Assembly (NCBI RefSeq): GCF_003122385.1
Contig: NZ_CP029255.1
Location: forward strand, 3,224,001-3,288,000
Source: Flavobacterium crocinum
GTDB lineage: Bacteria; Bacteroidota; Bacteroidia; Flavobacteriales; Flavobacteriaceae
Direction of reading: 5' to 3'
DNA length: 64,000 nt
Shown: positions 14,881 to 22,667 of the stretch, piece after piece
How positions within the stretch are numbered: the first letter of the stretch is position 1
How the letters are laid out: every line of letters begins with the position of its first letter
Program-made: the position numbers and the translations under genes
The notes under the pieces: generated by a model
Told to the model about the DNA's origin: nothing
The model's input: only the letters and a program-made list of their open reading frames with translations
Databases searched by the model: none

Positions 14881-14957
14881 ATTTTATCTGCTTGATCTGC
14901 TAAATCTGCGGGAGAAAATTATACTCTCGCAGATTTAGCAGATTCAGCAGATTTTAT
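14881..14957. repeat. palindromic hairpin element, family D
   Basis: Arms at about 14884-14914 and 14925-14956 pair over about 30 bp with few mismatches (ATCTGCTAAATCTGCGGGAG against CTCTCGCAGATTTAGCAGAT) around a 10-nt loop. It begins 11 bp upstream of the ABM start codon, so it would form in the 5' leader of that gene or at the end of the adenosine deaminase transcript. Related half-sites (AAATCTGCGTGA) occur near 15010. Confidence 0.75.
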
Positions 14958-15044
14958 TTTTACATTTTGGTTAAAAATAATCTGTAATTATCAGCTTAAA
15001 TCTGTTTAAAATCTGCGTGAAACTTTCGCATAGATTGAACATTT

Positions 15045-16460
15045 TTAGTTTTTAGAAAACTTCGCTTCAAAAGTTTTAAAACGATTGTCTAAATCTTTAA
15101 TCAATTGTTTTTTAACCGATGCGTCCTGAATAAAACTGTAATTAATACTGTTGTAAACGTATTTTTTTATCGTTTCATAATTCACGTCAGGATATCTTTT
15201 TGCCAATAAAACATATTGTTCGGTCATATTGCTTCTTAAAATTCCCGCATCGTCTGTACTAATTACAATTGGCACATTAAAATCTTTGTAAAGCGTAAAC
15301 GGATGCCTGTTTTCTTTTACTTTTAAAATGAATTCATTGCTCGCTAAATTGATTTCAATTGGAATGTTTTTTTGAGCCATATATTTCAATAAATCATACG
15401 AATTGGCTTCGTAAGCCATATCAACTCCGTGACCGATTCTGTTAGCGCCTGCAACGTAAACAGCATCGTTAATATGCCATGTTAGTTCTTCTGGCTGAAC
15501 CAAACCTAAAGTCAATTCACCAGCGTGAAGCGTATATTTTACGTCAGGAAATTTAGAGTGGCAATATTTAAACATCACCATATGAAGCCAATAGTCCTTC
15601 ATAGAAGTTTCCCCATGTTCTGGAGAAACAATATTTACACCTGCAGTCAATTTACTTTCGCTTGACGAAATAAAAGCAATCACCAGATTTTTAAATAAAT
15701 CTACCGGTTCCATAAAACGCAATACGAAGTTTTGATAACGCATCGTGAATTTTTCATCATCCATTTTTAAATCTTTGTGAAGTTTTGCAATGAAATTAGT
15801 ATTGAAATCTTCGGCGTATTTTTTGGCGTCTTTTTTCTGAAGTGATTTATACAATTCATCTAAAAGTTTCAGAACAGCGCTTTCATCTTTTTGAGCAGAA
15901 GCTAAGCGAAGTTTTGTATTGAAATCAGTTAAGTCAGAAACATTCATATCACAAGGAATTGTCGATAATTGTGTTTCGATATAAGAAACATTTTCTGCAA
16001 TGGCCCGTTTTTTTAATTCTAACATTCCTTCTGCAAAATGACCTTGAATTGTAGGCTCAAACTTTTGAAAAGAATCAAAAAACTGATCATCAGAAGGAAC
16101 AGAACCGTTATAATCTTTAACCGACCAGGTCTGCATGATTTGTTGTTCGTAATACTCTAATTTTCCTTTATTTTTAAGAGAGGAGAAGTTTTCCCAGTTT
16201 CCATTTTCAGGTTTGGTTTTAGAAACGGCCATAGTTTGTAAATTCAGATAAAAGTCTTCTGAAATAGCTCTTTCTAAAAGAGGTTCTGCATAAACGGATC
16301 CTGAAAAATGGTGGTGTAAATCGCCTCCTTTTGGCATTTGTTGAAAAAAAGCTGTTAAGAGCGCTTCATTATTTCTGATTTTTTCTAGATAACTCTCAGC
16401 CGTCTGAGAAAAGCCGATTTGTGCTATAAAAAAGCAGAAAATTGTAATTATTCTTGTCAT
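15045..16460 (-). CDS. exported adenosine deaminase-like protein
   Basis: A 471-residue amidohydrolase-fold enzyme with a Sec signal peptide (residues 1-18, cleaved near FSQ). It should therefore deaminate adenosine or a related purine outside the cytoplasm. The zinc-site His are in GGDLHHHFSGS (His49-51), the catalytic HAGE motif is present in YTLHAGELTLG, and RIGHGVDM and VISTDDAGIL supply the remaining metal and substrate ligands. The protein is longer than cytoplasmic adenosine deaminase, with an insertion between about 100 and 230. This and the export signal recall the secreted ADGF-type deaminases. No operon partner is evident because both flanks are repeats. Confidence 0.88.
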   Translation of the reverse strand: MTRIITIFCFFIAQIGFSQTAESYLEKIRNNEALLTAFFQQMPKGGDLHHHFSGSVYAEPLLERAISEDFYLNLQTMAVSKTKPENGNWENFSSLKNKGKLEYYEQQIMQTWSVKDYNGSVPSDDQFFDSFQKFEPTIQGHFAEGMLELKKRAIAENVSYIETQLSTIPCDMNVSDLTDFNTKLRLASAQKDESAVLKLLDELYKSLQKKDAKKYAEDFNTNFIAKLHKDLKMDDEKFTMRYQNFVLRFMEPVDLFKNLVIAFISSSESKLTAGVNIVSPEHGETSMKDYWLHMVMFKYCHSKFPDVKYTLHAGELTLGLVQPEELTWHINDAVYVAGANRIGHGVDMAYEANSYDLLKYMAQKNIPIEINLASNEFILKVKENRHPFTLYKDFNVPIVISTDDAGILRSNMTEQYVLLAKRYPDVNYETIKKYVYNSINYSFIQDASVKKQLIKDLDNRFKTFEAKFSKN

Positions 16461-16533
16461 ACTCTAAGATTAAATTACGCGCAAATATAGGAATTTCTGC
16501 GGAAATTTGAAAACCGAATTTCGTTACGTTGAA

Positions 16534-16658
16534 TTTAACCGCAAAGAACGCAAGGTTTTTTTTCAAGCTTAACTTAATAGTAACGCAAAGTTCGCAAAGC
16601 TTTGTCTAAAAAATCTTTGCGAACTTTGCGTAATTCTTTGCGCGCTTTGCGGTTTAAA
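16534..16658. repeat. palindromic hairpin element, family E
   Basis: A roughly 125-bp element with terminal inverted repeats TTTAACCGCAAAG (16534) and CTTTGCGGTTTAAA (ending 16658). It has a nested near-perfect inner hairpin (AACGCAAAGTTCGCAAAG at 16582-16599 with CTTTGCGAACTTTGCGTA at 16615-16632). The two-level hairpin design resembles the MITE-like element, but the sequence is unrelated. It fills the 220-bp gap upstream of the adenosine deaminase gene. Confidence 0.75.
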
Positions 16659-16680
16659 AAAACTCAGAACCTTAGCCCCT

Positions 16681-16965
16681 TCAAGAAAAAAGTACATCAC
16701 GAATTTCCTCAACCTTATCAAAAACACTTTTTGCAAAAGGACAAAGCGGAATAATTTTTACATTATTAGCTCTGGCATAATCTACAGCGGCTAAAACTAA
16801 TTTTTTACCAACACCTTTTCCGTTAAAATCAGGACTTACTTCTGTATGATCAATTATAAATTTGGAATCTCCCGCCCAGGTATACGTCATTTTCCCTGCT
16901 TCTTTTCCATCTTCTACGGCTTCAAAATAGCCTCTTCTTGTATCGTTTATTTGTTGAATTTCCAT
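16681..16965 (-). CDS. GNAT-like N-acetyltransferase (YjdJ type)
   Basis: A 94-residue short GNAT-fold protein. It has FIIDHTEVSPDFNGKGVGKKLVLAAVDYARANN, the acetyl-CoA pyrophosphate-binding signature (GKGVGKKL), and the terminal IIPLCPFAKSVFDKV motif with the conserved Cys typical of this compact subfamily. Acceptor substrate is unknown. It starts 5 bp after the OsmC gene stop and therefore belongs to a pirin-OsmC-GNAT operon, an association I remember from many Bacteroidota and which suggests a shared stress or metabolite-repair role. Confidence 0.85.
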   Translation of the reverse strand: MEIQQINDTRRGYFEAVEDGKEAGKMTYTWAGDSKFIIDHTEVSPDFNGKGVGKKLVLAAVDYARANNVKIIPLCPFAKSVFDKVEEIRDVLFS

Positions 16966-16970
16966 GATTT

Positions 16971-17366
16971 TTATATTAGTGTAGTTTTGATTTCGATTGA
17001 ATGTGTCAATGTTTTATGGATTGGACAGCTGTTTGCAATCGTTTCTAATCTTTGTCTTTGTTCGTCATTAATTTCGCCAATTACTTCGATTTTTCGTGTA
17101 AATACCGAAACACCTCTTTCAGAATCCCTTTCAAAATCAATTTTGGCATTGATTTCAGAAACGTCCCATTGTTTGCGATTGATATACATTCGCAAAGTAA
17201 TCACGGTGCAGGAAGCCAATGAAGCGGCTAAAAGTTCTGTCGGATTTAAGCCTAAATTTTTTCCGCCCAATTCCTGAGGTTCATCAGAAATTAAAACATT
17301 ATCGCTGGCTGATTTTATTTCTGTACGATACAAACGAGTATCTATTTTTGCTGAGATTGTATCCAT
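16971..17366 (-). CDS. OsmC family peroxidase-like protein
   Basis: A 131-residue OsmC/Ohr-family protein, predicted to reduce organic hydroperoxides through a two-cysteine mechanism. The first Cys lies in PTELLAASLASCTVITLRMY, the canonical helix. The second is in the C-terminal LETIANSCPIHKTL. Both catalytic cysteines are therefore present. It is 3 bp from the pirin gene and 5 bp from the GNAT gene. The start at 17366 (MDTISAKIDTRLYRTEI) gives a complete N-terminal strand. Confidence 0.9.
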   Translation of the reverse strand: MDTISAKIDTRLYRTEIKSASDNVLISDEPQELGGKNLGLNPTELLAASLASCTVITLRMYINRKQWDVSEINAKIDFERDSERGVSVFTRKIEVIGEINDEQRQRLETIANSCPIHKTLTHSIEIKTTLI

Positions 17367-17369
17367 AAA

Positions 17370-18251
17370 TTATTTGATTCTTGGTTCAGGTAATGGCACA
17401 AATTCTGTTTCTCCGGGAACTTTTGGGAAAGTTTGTTCTGTCCAGTCTTTTTTAGCTTTTTCGATGAGGTTTTTATCTGAAGAAACGAAGTTCCAAAAGA
17501 TAAAATGTTCTTCCGGAAACGGCTCTCCACCAAAAATATAAACAGTAGAGTTTTCAGCAATTTCAAATTCACAAAGAGAAGCTTCAGTTGTAATTAAAAT
17601 TTGTCTTGGATCGTATGTATGTTCGCCGTTTTTAATACTTCCTTCTAAAATGTACAAACCGCTTTCGCCAAATAAATCCTTTCCGATATTGATTTTCTTA
17701 GCTTCTTTACTTTTTATTTCAATAAAATAAAGCGGACTATAAACAGGAACCGGAGATTTTTTGCCAAAAGCTTCACCGGCAATTAATTTGTATGAAACGC
17801 CATCTTCTTCCCAGGCTGGAATATCATCTGCTTCAACGTGAGTAAAATTGGGTTCCATTTGCTCCAATTCTTTTGGAAGCGCTACCCAAATTTGTAATCC
17901 GTGAAGCATTTTATCTGAATGTCTTAAATATTCAGGAGTTCTTTCGGAATGTACGATTCCTTTTCCAGCAGTCATCCAGTTTACAGCGCCTGGTTTTATT
18001 TCCAATTCTGTTCCTAAACTGTCGCGGTGCATAATGCTTCCTTCAAACAAAAATGTAAGCGTTGAAAGTCCAATATGCGGATGTGGCGGAACATCCATAT
18101 TTTCATGATCACTTAAATGTGCAGGTCCCATATGGTCGATAAATACAAATGGCCCGACAGCTCTTTTTTCACGGAAAGGCAATAAACGACCTACCATAAA
18201 GTTGCCAATATTGGCAGCGCGTTCTTCGATAATTAAACTGATATTTGACAT
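17370..18251 (-). CDS. pirin family protein
   Basis: A 293-residue bicupin of the pirin family. The N-terminal cupin shows FVFIDHMGPAHLSDHENMDVPPHPHIGLSTLTFLFEGSIMHRDSLG, with the metal-binding His-His pair in PHPHIG and later HSER. The C-terminal cupin is complete (FGGEPFPEEHFIFWNFV). Bacterial pirins have been reported as quercetinases or as redox-dependent regulators, and the sequence does not choose between these. It is the first gene of the pirin-OsmC-GNAT operon. Confidence 0.9.
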   Translation of the reverse strand: MSNISLIIEERAANIGNFMVGRLLPFREKRAVGPFVFIDHMGPAHLSDHENMDVPPHPHIGLSTLTFLFEGSIMHRDSLGTELEIKPGAVNWMTAGKGIVHSERTPEYLRHSDKMLHGLQIWVALPKELEQMEPNFTHVEADDIPAWEEDGVSYKLIAGEAFGKKSPVPVYSPLYFIEIKSKEAKKINIGKDLFGESGLYILEGSIKNGEHTYDPRQILITTEASLCEFEIAENSTVYIFGGEPFPEEHFIFWNFVSSDKNLIEKAKKDWTEQTFPKVPGETEFVPLPEPRIK

Positions 18252-18441
18252 GTGGTATTATTTGATTTGAAAACAAAATTACAGTTGTGATAGAAATCTG
18301 TAACTTAATTTAGATTAAGAAAGCTTGTTTTTTGTATTTATAAAAATAAGGAAAATCGTTGAGTATGTATTAGTTTTAAATACAAGATTTAAGGATTTTA
18401 ATGTATATGTATTTTGTAGTCAGTATTTTAATGTTGTTTTG

Positions 18442-18786
18442 TTATTTGACTATTTCGATTTGTGTATATAAAAATACTTTTGCAGGCTCTGGATTTCCTT
18501 TTGTTGAAAAACCTTTTGGAATTCCAAGTTTCTTTTTAAAATGCCCTTTCACTTTTAATTTTAAGGGCAAAGTTCTTCCGTCCCAAATTTGATCAGCATC
18601 CAATAATTTGTCATTGGCTCTCTCGAGATAAATGTTCTTTTTATTGTTTCTATTCTCTATCTTCCATTGTGCACAAGGACAGCTTATGGCTGAATAATAA
18701 ACAATTAAAGTCTCTTCGTTTTTAGTTTGAGAGCTGAAAATAAAAACAGAAAGAATTAAGTATAATATAAATCTAAGTTTAATCAT
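18442..18786 (-). CDS. hypothetical exported protein
   Basis: A protein of 114 residues when started at the Met at 18786. The frame is open to 18807, but the extra seven residues spoil the signal peptide. The N terminus MIKLRFILYLILSVFIFSSQ is a Sec signal. The mature part contains the motif YYSAISCPCAQWKI, a CPC pair typical of metal or redox sites, followed by a basic domain. I recognise no named family. It lies 36 bp downstream of the AlkC-like gene on the same strand. Confidence 0.65.
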   Translation of the reverse strand: MIKLRFILYLILSVFIFSSQTKNEETLIVYYSAISCPCAQWKIENRNNKKNIYLERANDKLLDADQIWDGRTLPLKLKVKGHFKKKLGIPKGFSTKGNPEPAKVFLYTQIEIVK

Positions 18787-18822
18787 TAATTTTCTCAGAT
18801 GCCACATAAGTTTTGGGTTAAG

Positions 18823-19923
18823 TTAATTAGTGAGTTCAAATTCTAAAACTTCACTTTCTGTTCCGTTAATTATAATCGATAATTGATGAATTCCAGTATA
18901 AAAAACTCTTGTTGTAATTAACTTAAAAGACTGATTTCTTTCAATCTTAATCATTTGATTCGGATGATAGATTTTCTCACTGATTTTAAAGACTTTTTTT
19001 GCCAGATGCCCTTTTGCTTTTTTGTAATGAACAGCGTATTCTAAACGAACCGTTTTTGGTTCTTCGTTTTTATTGTTTAAATGAAATTGAAACTGAAGAT
19101 AATTGCCAATTTTTACAGTCGGTGTTTTAATTTCGAAAGACGAAAGTTCAATATTACTGCTTTCTAAACCATAATGACTCAGGATTTCAGGATGACCTTG
19201 TTTCAATAAAGTTCGGGATCCGTGTTTGATAATTCCGTCAGTTTCTTTACTGTGACCTTTCCATCTCGAAGCAATTTCAAGTACAATGTGCGGATTATCT
19301 TTGGCAATATCATTTAAATTATTGGCAACGCTTCGGCGGACATATTCTGAAGAATCATTTTTCAGGTTTTCCAGAATGAGAAGGATAGAAGAAGGATCTT
19401 TTTTCAGGAACGGAATTGCCATTGCCCACGGTAATCTCGGGCGTGAACCTTCACTCGCTAAACGACGGACGTGATGATTTTCGTGAAGAGACCATTTTAT
19501 CATTTCGTTTATCATTTGTTCTTTGTATTTTAAAATGAATGGACGAACGGCAAACTCACAGCTTATAAACTGCGTAATGGAAACAAAGGCTTTTGCTGAA
19601 GTTTTAAAATCGTCTAAACCATACATCTCAATGTAATCGGCAAAGAAAATAAAAGCCAGATTGCTGTCTGCAAAGTTGTTTTTTATTAAATTTCCTATGA
19701 TTTTATCGATCAATGAAACGGCTTCAGGAAAATTTTGAGGCATAAACTGATGAAATACAACTGTTGTATGTTTCATTCTTTCTTTCCATTCTTTTTGAGG
19801 AAAATCACCTTCAAAAATGGCTTCAATAAATCTTTGCTTGTCAAACTCCGGATGTACTTCGGCGACAGCCTGACTAAATTTTTCGTAAAAAGAAACCGAA
19901 TAAATATCTTTAATTAATCCCAT
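18823..19923 (-). CDS. AlkC-type DNA alkylation repair glycosylase
   Basis: A 366-residue HEAT-like-repeat protein of the AlkC/AlkD superfamily, which excises N3- and N7-alkylated bases. Helical repeats fill residues 1-250. The family motif HHVRRLASEGSRPRLPWAMAIPFLKKDPS is clear, as is EYVRRSVANNLNDIAKDNP. Residues about 265-366 are beta-rich (TVKIGNYLQFQFHLNNK), matching the C-terminal Ig-like domain that distinguishes AlkC from AlkD. I chose Met at 19923 (MGLIKDIYSV) over the ORF start at 19947, since family members begin here. Confidence 0.85.
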   Translation of the reverse strand: MGLIKDIYSVSFYEKFSQAVAEVHPEFDKQRFIEAIFEGDFPQKEWKERMKHTTVVFHQFMPQNFPEAVSLIDKIIGNLIKNNFADSNLAFIFFADYIEMYGLDDFKTSAKAFVSITQFISCEFAVRPFILKYKEQMINEMIKWSLHENHHVRRLASEGSRPRLPWAMAIPFLKKDPSSILLILENLKNDSSEYVRRSVANNLNDIAKDNPHIVLEIASRWKGHSKETDGIIKHGSRTLLKQGHPEILSHYGLESSNIELSSFEIKTPTVKIGNYLQFQFHLNNKNEEPKTVRLEYAVHYKKAKGHLAKKVFKISEKIYHPNQMIKIERNQSFKLITTRVFYTGIHQLSIIINGTESEVLEFELTN

Positions 19924-20082
19924 GATTTTTGTTTGAATAAACCTCAAAGATATTTAATTGATCGCTTATTAAGAGATTAAGTTTTGTTAAGAATTGTAAC
20001 TTTATTTTTCATACTATCTTAATGGTTAAAAAAGAGATGTTTAATATTTTTAATTGTTGAAGCAAATTTTATTCGGAAAATT

Positions 20083-20235
20083 TAAACACATAGAAACATA
20101 GATTTTATATTTAGTGCAACAAAGAATTTAGAAAAAATCTAGATTTTAACACATAGATTATAATTGAAGCTATGTGCTTTGATGTAAGTGAAACGCCTCT
20201 TAAAGTCAAAGTAAAACTATGTTTCTATGTGTTTA
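20083..20235. repeat. MITE-like element, copy 2 (inverted relative to copy 1)
   Basis: A 153-bp element with the same 19-bp terminal inverted repeats as copy 1 at 14387-14542, read on the opposite strand. It shares the internal AAAATCTAGATTTTAACACATAG block, the CACATAG/CTATGTG hairpin and a GTGAAACGCCTCTTA segment that matches GGCGTTTCACTT in copy 1. It occupies the middle of the 436-bp divergent gap between alkC and nadC. The rest of that gap holds only AT-rich promoter-like DNA. Confidence 0.8.
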
Positions 20236-20359
20236 AAAAAAGATGCATTTTCTAGATTATTAAAGTCAGAATTTAAGTTAATAATAAACTTTTCGCAGGA
20301 AGTAAACTTTTAATTCCATAAAATAAGTTCTAATTTAGCGTATTATTAAAAATAAGGAA

Positions 20360-21217
20360 ATGATAAGTAAAGTTCAGTTTCAATCAGAATTACAGCTTTT
20401 GATAAGCAATGCCATTAGAGAAGATGTTGGTACCGGAGATTATAGTTCACTGGCCTGTATTCCTGATACGGCTCATGGTCAGGCAAAATTATTAGTAAAA
20501 GATCAGGGAATTATTGCCGGTGTTGAACTTGCTAAAATGATATTTGAATACGTAGATCCTAAGCTAAAAGTGAAAACGTATATCGAAGACGGAACTCATG
20601 TAGAATACGGAGAAGTAGTTTTTGAAGTTTCAGGAAGTTCGCAATCTATTCTAAAAGCCGAAAGAGTAGTTTTAAATACGATGCAGAGAATGTCAGCAAT
20701 TGCTACTAAAACGAATCAATATGCACAGCTTTTAGAAGGAACCGGAGCTAAAATTCTGGATACTCGAAAAACAACACCGAATTTTAGAGTAGCAGAAAAA
20801 TGGGCAGTAAAAATTGGTGGAGGAGAAAATCACCGTTTTGCCTTGTATGATATGGTAATGTTAAAAGACAATCATATTGATTTTGCTGGTGGCATTACTC
20901 GTGCTATTGCTAAAACAAAAGAATACTTAAAGGCAAATAATCTCGATTTAAAGATTATTGTAGAAGCTCGTAATTTGGATGAAATTAGAGAGATTTTACA
21001 AAGTGAAGGCGTGCACAGAATTTTAATTGACAACTTTAATTACGAAGACACCAAAGAAGCCGTAAAACTGATTGGATCCAAATGTCAGACAGAATCTTCA
21101 GGGAATATCAACGAAAAAACTATTCGTGAATATGCTTTGTGTGGCGTAAATTATATTTCGTCAGGAGCTTTAACGCATTCCGTTTACAATATGGATTTGA
21201 GTTTGAAAGCTTTTTAG
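20360..21217 (+). CDS. nadC: nicotinate-nucleotide pyrophosphorylase (quinolinate phosphoribosyltransferase)
   Basis: Converts quinolinate and PRPP to nicotinate mononucleotide in de novo NAD synthesis. Diagnostic stretches are REDVGTGDYSSLACIP, LNTMQRMSAIATKTNQY, LDTRKTTPNFRVAEKWAVKIGGGENHRFALYDMVMLKDNHI, and the C-terminal ESSGNINEKTIREYALCGVNYISSGALTHS. The PRPP-binding and Lys/Arg catalytic positions are all present in 285 residues. It is followed by a heptad repeat and the YihY gene on the same strand. Confidence 0.95.
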   Translation: MISKVQFQSELQLLISNAIREDVGTGDYSSLACIPDTAHGQAKLLVKDQGIIAGVELAKMIFEYVDPKLKVKTYIEDGTHVEYGEVVFEVSGSSQSILKAERVVLNTMQRMSAIATKTNQYAQLLEGTGAKILDTRKTTPNFRVAEKWAVKIGGGENHRFALYDMVMLKDNHIDFAGGITRAIAKTKEYLKANNLDLKIIVEARNLDEIREILQSEGVHRILIDNFNYEDTKEAVKLIGSKCQTESSGNINEKTIREYALCGVNYISSGALTHSVYNMDLSLKAF

Positions 21218-21221
21218 GGAA

Positions 21222-21299
21222 GTTATGAGTTTTGAGTTATAAGTTATGAGTTAATTTTGGTAATCTAAAATCTAAACTCAACAATCTAAAATCAAAAAA
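21222..21299. repeat. two adjacent heptad arrays (AGTTATG)n and (AAAATCT)n
   Basis: From about 21223 the sequence reads as five 7-nt units of AGTTATG with small variations. After a 6-nt spacer it reads AATCTAAAATCTAAA and a further AATCTAAAATC before the YihY start codon. Both arrays have period 7, and the second matches the tpiA-flanking array. Confidence 0.75.
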
Positions 21300-21301
21300 A
21301 T

Positions 21302-22225
21302 ATGTCGCAAGAGATAGAAGCTCGGATTGAGAAATTGCCTGTAATACGGAATTTGGCCCGACTTTTAAAAACAATAAAGTTACCTTGGTTAGAAGGTTTT
21401 TCGCTATATGATCTGCTTGAAATGTACACTTTGGGAATTCTTGAAGGAGCATTTTCGTATCATGCCAGTGCGGTTTCTTTTAGCTTTTTTATGGCTTTAT
21501 TTCCTTTTGCACTGTTTATTCTGAACTTAATTCCGTTTATTCCAATCGATAATTTTCAGGAAGATTTTTTGCAGTTTGTCCAGCAGAGTGTGCCTCCAAA
21601 TACGTACGATGCTATTAGCAAAATCATCAGCGATATTTTGAATAATAGTCACTCTGGATTATTATCATCGGGTTTTTTGCTTTCTATTTTTTTGATGGCA
21701 AATGGTATTAACGGAATTCTAAGTGGTTTCGAATCTTCTAAACACGTTTTTGATAAAAGAGGTTTTTTTAGGCAATATTTGGTAGCTTTAGCTATTTCAC
21801 TTGTTATGACAGTTATACTATTTGTAACTGTAGCAACAATAGTAGTATTTGAGGTTTTTATTCAAAAAACAATTATTCAGGATGTTTTGAGTGATCGTAT
21901 ACCGCTGATTATTTTAGGACGATATTTGTTTGTTGTTTTAATGATTTTGATAACATCTTCGATATTATTGCGTTATGGTACAAAACAGTACAATAAAGTA
22001 TCTTTTATAAGCATCGGTTCTGTTTTTACGACTATCTTAATTGTTATATCTTCGTTCTTTTTTGGAATTTGGGTTATAAAATTCTCAAAATATAACGAAC
22101 TTTATGGTTCAATTGGAACATTATTAATTCTAATGTTTTATATTTGGATAAACTGTATGATTCTGCTTTTAGGGTTCGAATTGAATGCTTCTATCAGAAA
22201 ATTAAAACAAAAAAAAGAAAAATAA
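21302..22225 (+). CDS. YihY/virulence factor BrkB family membrane protein
   Basis: A 307-residue inner-membrane protein with about six transmembrane helices. The YihY signature YHASAVSFSFFMALFPFALFILNLIPFIP lies at residues about 54-82, and GFESSKHVFDKRGFFRQYLVAL follows. The end is GTLLILMFYIWINCMILLLGFELNA, typical of the family. It was once misannotated as RNase BN. The true function of YihY proteins is unknown, although some are implicated in envelope stress or transport. It is 1 bp from the next gene, so it leads a probable operon with DUF2147 and the beta-lactamase. Confidence 0.88.
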   Translation: MSQEIEARIEKLPVIRNLARLLKTIKLPWLEGFSLYDLLEMYTLGILEGAFSYHASAVSFSFFMALFPFALFILNLIPFIPIDNFQEDFLQFVQQSVPPNTYDAISKIISDILNNSHSGLLSSGFLLSIFLMANGINGILSGFESSKHVFDKRGFFRQYLVALAISLVMTVILFVTVATIVVFEVFIQKTIIQDVLSDRIPLIILGRYLFVVLMILITSSILLRYGTKQYNKVSFISIGSVFTTILIVISSFFFGIWVIKFSKYNELYGSIGTLLILMFYIWINCMILLLGFELNASIRKLKQKKEK

Positions 22226-22226
22226 T

Positions 22227-22655
22227 ATGAAAAATTTGATGCTAACTATCGGAGTGTTCTTCTTTGCGCTGACCATGCAAAGCCAAAGTGTAATTGGAAA
22301 ATGGAAAACAATTGATGACGAAACCGGCGAAGCAAAATCTGTTGTAGAGATTTACGAGAAATCAGGAAAAATATACGGGAAGATTGTGGATATACTTCGC
22401 GAAAGCCATAAAAAAGATGTTTGTGTAAAATGTGATGGTGCTGAAAAGAATAAGCCAATTTTAGGAATGGTTATTATGAACGGTCTTAAAAAAGACGGTT
22501 CTGAATACAACGGAGGAACAATTTTGGATCCAACAACGGGTAAAAAATACAAATGTTATATTTCGTTAGAATCTGCTGATAAATTGAAACTTCGCGGTTA
22601 TGTGGGAATTTCTTTGATGGGAAGAACGCAATACTGGACACGAGTAAAAAATTAA
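22227..22655 (+). CDS. DUF2147 domain exported protein
   Basis: A 142-residue protein with a signal peptide (ending MQSQS) followed by the DUF2147 beta-barrel-like domain: VIGKWKTIDDETGEAKSVVEIYEKSGKIYGKIVDI, CVKCDGAEKNKPILGMVIMNGLKKDGSEYNGGTILDPTTGKKYKCYISLE. The two Cys pairs are characteristic of this family in flavobacteria. DUF2147 proteins are periplasmic and their function is unknown. A calycin-like ligand-binding role is plausible. It starts 1 bp after the YihY stop, and the beta-lactamase begins 12 bp later. Confidence 0.88.
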   Translation: MKNLMLTIGVFFFALTMQSQSVIGKWKTIDDETGEAKSVVEIYEKSGKIYGKIVDILRESHKKDVCVKCDGAEKNKPILGMVIMNGLKKDGSEYNGGTILDPTTGKKYKCYISLESADKLKLRGYVGISLMGRTQYWTRVKN

Positions 22656-22667
22656 TCAAAACAATAC

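Noticed and set aside
16846..17277. 143-residue plus-strand ORF
   Set aside because: It is a shadow across the GNAT and OsmC genes, which have clear family motifs on the other strand.
18401..18592. 63-residue plus-strand ORF
   Set aside because: It lies almost wholly antisense to the hypothetical exported gene at 18442-18786. It has no family-like sequence and reads as a shadow.
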